Source of the DNA: Gigantopelta aegis
Taxonomy: Eukaryota; Mollusca; Gastropoda; Neomphalida; Peltospiridae
Assembly (NCBI RefSeq): GCF_016097555.1
Contig: NC_054701.1
Location: forward strand, 3,617,688 to 3,681,687
Direction: 5' to 3'
DNA: 64,000 nucleotides
Under the pieces are notes generated by a model that saw nothing but the letters and a program-made list of their open reading frames with translations, did not search any database and was not told the DNA's origin. Position 1 is the first letter of the stretch, and every line of letters starts with the position of its first letter. Position numbers and translations under genes: made by a program. This document shows positions 61,901 through 64,000 of this stretch, piece after piece.

Positions 61901-63948
61901 TAACACTGTCAGTACTTAGTAATTGTATTAACACTGTCAGTACTTGTATTAACACTGTCAGTACTTGTATTAACACTGTCAGTACTTGTATTAACACCGT
62001 CAGTCATTGTATGAACACTGTTAGTCATTGTCTTAACACTGTCAGTACTTGTATTAACACTGTCAGTACTTGTATGAACACTGTCAGTACTTGTATTAAC
62101 ACTGTCAGTACTTGTATTAACACTGTCATTAACACTGTCAGTCATTGTATGAACGCTGTTAGTCATTGTATTAACACTGTCAGTACTTGTATGAACACTG
62201 TCAGTACTTGTATTAACACTGTCATTAACACTGTCAGTCACTGTATGAACACTGTCAGTCATTGTATTAACACTGTCAGTCATTGTATTAACACTGTCAG
62301 TCATTGTCTTAACACTGTCAGTACTTGTATGAACACTGTCAGTACTTGTATGAACACTGTCAGTCATTGTATGAACACTGTCAGTCATTGTATTAACACT
62401 GTCAGTCATTGTATGAACACTGTCAGTACTTGTATTAACACTGTCAGTACTTGTATTAACACTGTCAGTACTTGTATTAACACCGTCAGTCATTGTATGA
62501 ACACTGTTAGTCATTGTCTTAACACTGTCAGTACTTGTATTAACACTGTCAGTACTTGTATGAACAAACACTGTTAGTACTTGTATTAACACTGTCAATC
62601 ATTGTATGAACACTGTCAGTACTTGTATTAACACTGTCAATCATTGTATGAACACTGTCAGTACTTGTATTAACACTGTCAGTCATTGTATTAACACTGT
62701 CAGTACTTGTATTAACACTGTCAGTACTTGTATTAACACCGTCAGTCATTGTATGAACACTGTTAGTCATTGTCTTAACACTGTCAGTACTTGTATGAAC
62801 ACTGTCAGTCATTGTATTAATAGTGTCAGTACTTGTATGAACACTGTCAGTCATTGTATGAACACTGTCAGTCATTGTATGAACACTGTTAGTCATTGTA
62901 TTAACACTGTCAGTCATTGTATTAACACCGTCAATCATTGTATGAACACTGTTAGTCATTGTCTTAACACTGTCAGTCATTGTATGAACGCTGTTAGTCA
63001 TTGTATTAACACTGTCAGTCATTGTATGAACACTGTTAGTCATTGTATTAACACTGTCAGTCATTGTATTAACACTGTTTGTCATTGTCTTAACACTGTC
63101 AGTACTTGTATGAACACTGTCAGTCATTGTATTAACACTGTCAGTCATTGTATTAACACTGTCAGTACTTGTATGAACACTGTCAGTACTTGTATTAACA
63201 CTGTCAGTACTTAATACAAGTACTGACAGTGTTAATACAAGTACTAACACTGTCAGTACTTGTATTAACACCGTCAGTCATTGTATGAACACTGTTAGTC
63301 ATTGTCTTAACACTGTCAGTACTTGTATGAACAAACAATACAACACTGTCAATCATTGTATTAACACTGTCAATCATTGTATGAACACTGTCAGTACTTG
63401 TATTAACACTGTCAGTACTTGTATTAACACTGTCAATCATTGTATGAACACTGTCAGTACTTGTATTAACACTGTCAATCATTGTATGAACACTGTTAGT
63501 ACTTGTATGAACACTGTCAGTCATTGTATGAACACTTGGTAGCACGCTGACCACTGGGAAAAGATAGCTGAATCTGTGAACACCCACAGTAATGACTGTA
63601 TGACGAGATACACAATAATTGTATTAACACTGTTAAGTGAGAAAAGAAATGGAAATTGCTAAATAAAATTAAAGTGCGGTTTGGGGTGGTGATGTGAATA
63701 AATGTTTAAAAACCCATTAAAATGTTGCAGTTTGATATTTTAAATTAACAGACATTTAAAAGGAGAGAGTTTTTGTTAAGTCTTTTATTGGATTATGTAT
63801 TGCCTTTTTTGTGTGCCTCAGTATATATTGAGCTTGCCTCCAGGTATTGCATTTTACATCATTCATTTTACATCTGTAGGAAATCTGTGAAATGGTTCGA
63901 GCTAAGAAGGCAGCTGTTGAAGCTGCAGCCAAGGAGAAGAAGTCTTGA
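35602..63948 (+). CDS. DNAJC2: DNAJC2 (zuotin / MPP11 / ZRF1) Hsp40 co-chaperone, complete coding region
   Basis: Eighteen exons join in phase into 1,863 bp, or 620 residues, close to the vertebrate protein (about 621). Order: N-terminal [12 protein letters not shown] block (about 24-35); acidic Ser-rich stretch; J domain (about 84-155) with HPD at 117-119 in HHPDKRK; zuotin-homology region with [13 protein letters not shown]; Lys/Glu-rich helix (about 280-360); SANT1 (about 446-500, W448); SANT2 (about 553-605, W555); basic C-terminus. The protein is the J-domain partner of an atypical Hsp70 in the ribosome-associated complex, stimulating its ATPase near the exit tunnel. The SANT-bearing animal form also acts on chromatin at ubiquitinated H2A. 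Introns carry MITEs, SINEs, telomere-like DNA and five minisatellites; introns 16 and 17 are almost wholly array. It is divergent from the ARH-like gene. Confidence 0.95.
35985..36240. mobile_element. Telomere-type (CCCTAA)n tract enclosed by inverted repeats
   Basis: Left arm ggaaaaatatccgccgggtc and right arm ggaccgggcggatattatac are inverted repeats. Between them lie CCCTAA units decaying into CCCCAA and CCCTCA (36012-36150). The right arm with a short CCCTCAA stretch is itself duplicated. It lies in DNAJC2 intron 1. A related structure is at 36749-36852. Confidence 0.7.
36749..36852. mobile_element. Second, shorter copy of the CCCTAA element
   Basis: ggaaaaatatccgcccagtc, then about five CCCTAA-like units (36779-36818), then ggaggggggagatcgggagc and atattatacc. 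The same arm-core-arm order as the 35985 copy, with a shorter core. Confidence 0.65.
37841..37993. repeat. Perfect 33-bp inverted repeat
   Basis: 37841-37873 (ggtggttcaaatgtatttaa + aaacataaactga) is the exact reverse complement of 37961-37993. The loop is 87 bp. The right arm lies inside the 37908-38241 MITE and the left arm outside it. Confidence 0.9.
37908..38241. mobile_element. MITE with about 38-bp CAGGGCACAA inverted ends
   Basis: Left end cagggcacaatatttcacaa and reverse-complemented right end cagggcacaatttttcacga continue to match through 'aac.gttgttc.gttcgc'. TA lies on both sides. 334 bp, no coding potential. DNAJC2 intron 1. Confidence 0.8.
38381..38574 (+). CDS. DNAJC2: DNAJC2 exon 2
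   Basis: 194 bp after acceptor ttaatttcag, ending AAG|gtgttt. Encodes residues 19-83: [20 protein letters not shown], then a Ser/Asp/Glu-rich stretch ([16 protein letters not shown]) and GLDPKEWK, the segment preceding the J domain in zuotins. Confidence 0.93.
38803..39585. repeat. 43-bp minisatellite, about 18 copies, in DNAJC2 intron 2
   Basis: The unit is tttattacagtaacatgatt then tctcatatattttgtcaaat and acc. 41-bp variants lack 'at'. Each unit contains 'tttattacag', an acceptor-like string on the sense strand, but it is not similar to the real exon 3 acceptor. Confidence 0.95.
40018..40093 (+). CDS. DNAJC2: DNAJC2 exon 3 (start of J domain)
   Basis: 76 bp; acceptor ttattttgtag, donor GCTT|gtaagt. 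Encodes [20 protein letters not shown] then QIKRA: J-domain helix I, and helix II start. Confidence 0.95.
40495..40593 (+). CDS. DNAJC2: DNAJC2 exon 4 (HPD motif)
   Basis: 99 bp; acceptor atctacttacag, donor CGAG|gtatac. Encodes [20 protein letters not shown] followed by DYFTCITR. The HPD tripeptide (117-119) needed to stimulate Hsp70 ATPase is intact. Confidence 0.96.
40594..41741 (+). other. DNAJC2 intron 4, left part, with TA/TG microsatellite
   Basis: 40861-40925 is a (TA)n/(TG)n/(AC)n simple repeat. The remainder is AT-rich with no exon; short frames at 40855 and 41382 have no support. Confidence 0.6.
41742..42390. repeat. 46-bp minisatellite, about 13 copies, in DNAJC2 intron 4
   Basis: The unit is gggttcccatgatctcaggg then cacggaacccaaaaacagct and tccgat. 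Each unit has the dyad gggttcc...ggaaccc around 15-17 bases. Copies are very uniform (mostly c/g and t/c changes), suggesting recent expansion. Confidence 0.95.
42840..42984 (+). CDS. DNAJC2: DNAJC2 exon 5
   Basis: 145 bp; acceptor ttttgttacag, donor GCAAG|gtaatc. Encodes [20 protein letters not shown] followed by [12 protein letters not shown]: the end of the J domain and the start of the zuotin-homology region. Confidence 0.96.
43115..43198 (+). CDS. DNAJC2: DNAJC2 exon 6
   Basis: 84 bp; acceptor gactacag, donor TTTTG|gtgagt. Encodes [20 protein letters not shown] then DLNDFFAF. Confidence 0.96.
43255..43403. mobile_element. Foldback (hairpin) repeat in DNAJC2 intron 6
   Basis: gatactccccaagtgtcttg at the left and the reverse complement of the right arm (gaataccccacttgtgtctt) pair over about 60 bp. 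Both arms include 'ttgataaa.tat' and 'atttat.agcac'. A palindromic element with a loop of about 20 bp. Confidence 0.75.
43845..43925 (-). mobile_element. Antisense SINE tail fragment
   Basis: gaatgaatgtttaacgacac followed by atatcggcttttgggtgtca is the reverse complement of a SINE tail (tgacgtccaatagccgatga .. gtcgttaaa) like that at 59075-59110. Confidence 0.6.
44163..44228 (+). CDS. DNAJC2: DNAJC2 exon 7
   Basis: 66 bp; acceptor actatttgcag, donor GAAAA|gtaagt. Encodes [20 protein letters not shown] plus E; the split W and N codons are completed by neighbours. Confidence 0.96.
44292..45127. mobile_element. TTAA-flanked non-autonomous DNA transposon, copy 2
   Basis: 836 bp, the same ends (agggacacaccctagttacg .. 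aactagggtgtgtggct) and the same orientation as 33036-33844. Flanked by TTAA at 44288-44291 and 45128-45131. It differs from copy 1 by small insertions such as an extra 'taat' and 'ctgtgcgcact'. It lies 60 bp after exon 7. Confidence 0.88.
45470..45949. repeat. About 95-bp tandem repeat, 5 copies, in DNAJC2 intron 7
   Basis: The unit starts ttgattaacacaggggctat, passes through cagaatcgttaaaacagcaa and ends cagaatgaccatgggataat. Copies differ by short 'cacaaa' insertions. Confidence 0.9.
45985..46240 (-). mobile_element. Antisense SINE in DNAJC2 intron 7
   Basis: Read on minus, cattccacccagtgctccac and atgtgggatgctgcacataa match the central domain of the 3160 SINE. The tail 'ccatataactgtaaataaaa' matches the 58618 element. 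The tRNA-like head is not preserved. Confidence 0.75.
46282..46373 (+). CDS. DNAJC2: DNAJC2 exon 8
   Basis: 92 bp; acceptor attatttcag, donor GTCG|gtaatg. Encodes [20 protein letters not shown] then [10 protein letters not shown]. Read-through into the intron would add eight codons and stop. Confidence 0.95.
46374..47358 (+). other. DNAJC2 intron 8
   Basis: No repeat array or element was recognised; AT-rich with a short C-run at 47157. Confidence 0.6.
47359..47480 (+). CDS. DNAJC2: DNAJC2 exon 9
   Basis: 122 bp; acceptor taatttgacag. Encodes [20 protein letters not shown] and a charged helix ending AEEEER. The donor AGG|gttcgt is weak (no A at +3), but the frame meets a stop soon after it and the phase fits exon 10. 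Confidence 0.9.
47481..48206 (+). other. DNAJC2 intron 9
   Basis: AT-rich; no further feature recognised. Confidence 0.5.
48207..48275 (+). CDS. DNAJC2: DNAJC2 exon 10
   Basis: 69 bp; acceptor ctgtttcag, donor CAGCAG|gtgggg. Encodes [20 protein letters not shown] plus RQQ, a charged single-helix segment. Confidence 0.93.
48606..48686 (+). CDS. DNAJC2: DNAJC2 exon 11
   Basis: 81 bp; acceptor cttgtattgcag, donor TTGAAG|gtagcc. Encodes [20 protein letters not shown] then TLRACLK. Confidence 0.94.
48925..49013 (+). CDS. DNAJC2: DNAJC2 exon 12
   Basis: 89 bp; acceptor ttgtttcag, donor ACCAG|gtaaac. Encodes [20 protein letters not shown] then KLSEMLSLT. Confidence 0.95.
49331..49400 (+). CDS. 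DNAJC2: DNAJC2 exon 13
   Basis: 70 bp; acceptor tttgtttcag, donor CAT|gtacgt. Encodes [20 protein letters not shown] then FHQH. Confidence 0.94.
49440..49935. repeat. (CT)n-rich low-complexity tract in DNAJC2 intron 13
   Basis: About 500 bp of CT, CTGT and CTAC repeats. All three frames look open as Leu/Ser/Val/Cys-rich protein; these are artefacts. The sense strand is a very long pyrimidine tract. Confidence 0.95.
50246..50412 (+). CDS. DNAJC2: DNAJC2 exon 14 (SANT1, first half)
   Basis: 167 bp; acceptor tttactgcag, donor GACCG|gtgagc. Encodes [20 protein letters not shown], a Gly-rich linker, then [20 protein letters not shown] and AGTQD: helix 1 and the start of helix 2 of the first SANT domain. 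Confidence 0.96.
50413..50965 (+). other. DNAJC2 intron 14
   Basis: Intron sequence without recognised repeats or elements. Confidence 0.6.
50966..51063 (+). CDS. DNAJC2: DNAJC2 exon 15 (SANT1, second half)
   Basis: 98 bp; acceptor gctgtgtttcag, donor AATG|gtaaac. Encodes [20 protein letters not shown] then [13 protein letters not shown]. Confidence 0.96.
51361..51468 (+). CDS. DNAJC2: DNAJC2 exon 16
   Basis: 108 bp; acceptor ctcatttcag, donor GAAA|gtgagt. Encodes [20 protein letters not shown] then [16 protein letters not shown], the linker between the SANT domains. Confidence 0.95.
51469..51861 (+). other. DNAJC2 intron 16, non-repeat start
   Basis: Nothing recognised apart from a G-rich stretch near 51730-51780. 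Confidence 0.6.
51862..58604 (+). repeat. 61-bp array of the exon 17 splice acceptor, about 110 copies
   Basis: The unit is gtgtggttgaagttatgtta then gttataagagtggtttatat then caagctgtgattgtccccta and g. The string 'ctgtgattgtcc.ctag|gtgtggt' is the same as the functional acceptor of exon 17 at 59199-59221. The repeat therefore contains the 3' end of the intron plus about 7 exon bases. Variants include shortened units ('gttatatgaagctgtg') that recur in blocks, showing higher-order duplication (for example 53041-53110, 53881-53935, 56131-56170, 56965-57010). Confidence 0.97.
58618..59122 (+). mobile_element. Composite tRNA-derived SINE inserted in the acceptor array
   Basis: The tRNA-like head starts ccggcctcggtggcgtcgtg, with a B-box-like gggtttggatccc. 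The central domain has gaccagtgatccataactgg and a first tail gtcgttaaataaaacatttc. A second tail region follows, ending gtcgttaaataaaacaaact. The 13-bp string agttagttggtta flanks it on both sides (58605-58617 and 59123-59135): a clear target-site duplication made from array sequence. Confidence 0.9.
59136..59214 (+). repeat. Last array unit(s), containing the functional exon 17 acceptor
   Basis: The array resumes after the SINE with tgctgtgattgtcctctag|gtgtggtgg. One further unit ends 'ctgtgattgtcctctag', which is the acceptor of exon 17. Confidence 0.9.
59215..59393 (+). CDS. DNAJC2: DNAJC2 exon 17 (SANT2)
   Basis: 179 bp. Encodes [20 protein letters not shown] then [20 protein letters not shown] and [20 protein letters not shown], the second SANT domain, ending AAG|gtaatt. 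Its acceptor is one of more than 100 near-identical copies upstream, and its donor starts the next array. Confidence 0.96.
59394..63534. repeat. 21-bp array growing from the exon 17 donor, about 195 copies
   Basis: The unit is actgtcagtcattgtattaac with variants cagtactt, tagtcatt, tatgaac and a 12-bp 'cattaacactgt' insertion. The first bases of intron 17 (gtaattgtattaactgttag) already are the repeat. 21 is a multiple of three, so both strands show long INTVSHC or MTDSVNT frames that are artefacts. A marker 'aacaaacactgttagtactt' recurs near 60001, 60868 and 62562, indicating higher-order blocks. Confidence 0.97.
63185..63245. repeat. 28-bp perfect inverted repeat inside the 21-bp array
   Basis: 63185-63212 and 63218-63245 are exact reverse complements (core aacactgtcagtactt) around the loop aatac. 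It is the only place where the array orientation flips, for about 1.5 units. Confidence 0.92.
63541..63614 (+). pseudogene. Decayed duplicate of the DNAJC2 exon 17 3' end
   Basis: Aligns over 74 bases with 59316-59393 (agcacg..tgggaaaagatagct, gtgaacacccacagtaa, gactgtatgacgagatac). It has a 1-base deletion that shifts the frame, a 3-base deletion, and several substitutions. The donor AAG|gtaatt has become ACA|ataatt, so it cannot splice. The following bases (ttgtattaacactgtta) match the intron start, so the array lies between two copies of the same exon/intron junction. Confidence 0.88.
63615..63879 (+). other. End of DNAJC2 intron 17
   Basis: Ordinary AT-rich intron sequence leading to acceptor tttacatctgtag. 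Confidence 0.7.
63880..63948 (+). CDS. DNAJC2: DNAJC2 exon 18 (terminal)
   Basis: Acceptor ttttacatctgtag, then 22 codons [20 protein letters not shown] plus KS and TGA. It completes SANT2 helix 3 (KRYK-EICEMV) and the basic Ala/Lys-rich C-terminus. The 3' UTR runs out of the window. Confidence 0.95.
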   Translation, partial: EICEMVRAKKAAVEAAAKEKKS

Positions 63949-64000
63949 CGTGACGAGCGATGTAGCCGGTTCAGATCTCACGCAAACTAAAACAAGTGTT

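Noticed and set aside
59403..63587. Long INTVSHC / MTDSVNT repeat frames on both strands
   Set aside because: A 21-bp unit without stops forces them. They sit within DNAJC2 intron 17.

Overview
The window is eukaryotic nuclear DNA: interrupted genes with GT-AG introns, tRNA-derived SINEs, MITEs, (CCCTAA)n telomere-type repeats, and very abundant minisatellites. The SINE tails (of the type 'gctctagtgg..gtcgttaaataaaac') and the protein similarities point to a marine mollusc, probably a gastropod. That assignment is an inference. No bacterial features, RNA genes or CRISPR arrays were seen.

Three genes are supported. (1) At the left edge, on +, are the last two exons of an HDAC6-type deacetylase: the second half of the ZnF-UBP ubiquitin-binding finger, ending at 4261. 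(2) On the - strand, 34404 down to at least 17975, is an ADP-ribosylglycohydrolase (ARH/DraG-like) gene. Eight exons were rebuilt with consistent phase, and a ninth terminal exon is tentative. (3) On the + strand, 35602-63948, is a complete DNAJC2/zuotin (MPP11/ZRF1) gene. It has 18 coding exons with every junction in phase and encodes 620 residues, with a J domain (HPD intact), a charged central region and two C-terminal SANT domains. Genes 2 and 3 are head-to-head, with about 1.2 kb between their start codons. A single 87-bp candidate exon of an unknown - strand gene lies at 492-578.

Layout: 1-4261 HDAC6 end with arrays and SINEs; 4262-15980 gene-poor DNA with five large or medium minisatellites; 15981-34404 the ARH gene, whose introns are largely tandem arrays; 34405-35601 the shared upstream region; 35602-63948 DNAJC2, with transposons, telomere-like repeats and arrays in its introns.

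The most striking feature is that several of the intronic minisatellites are copies of the gene's own splice junctions. The 61-bp array (51.9-59.2 kb) repeats the 3' splice site of DNAJC2 exon 17. The 43-bp array (27.3-30.4 kb) repeats the acceptor of ARH exon 3 together with 24 nt of its coding sequence. The 31-bp array (18.95-19.25 kb) repeats the acceptor of ARH exon 7. The 21-bp array (59.4-63.5 kb) begins at the donor of DNAJC2 exon 17 and ends at a decayed second copy of that exon end. In each case the real exon must be chosen over many near-identical decoy sites. Very long open reading frames inside the arrays are by-products of stop-free repeat units, not genes.
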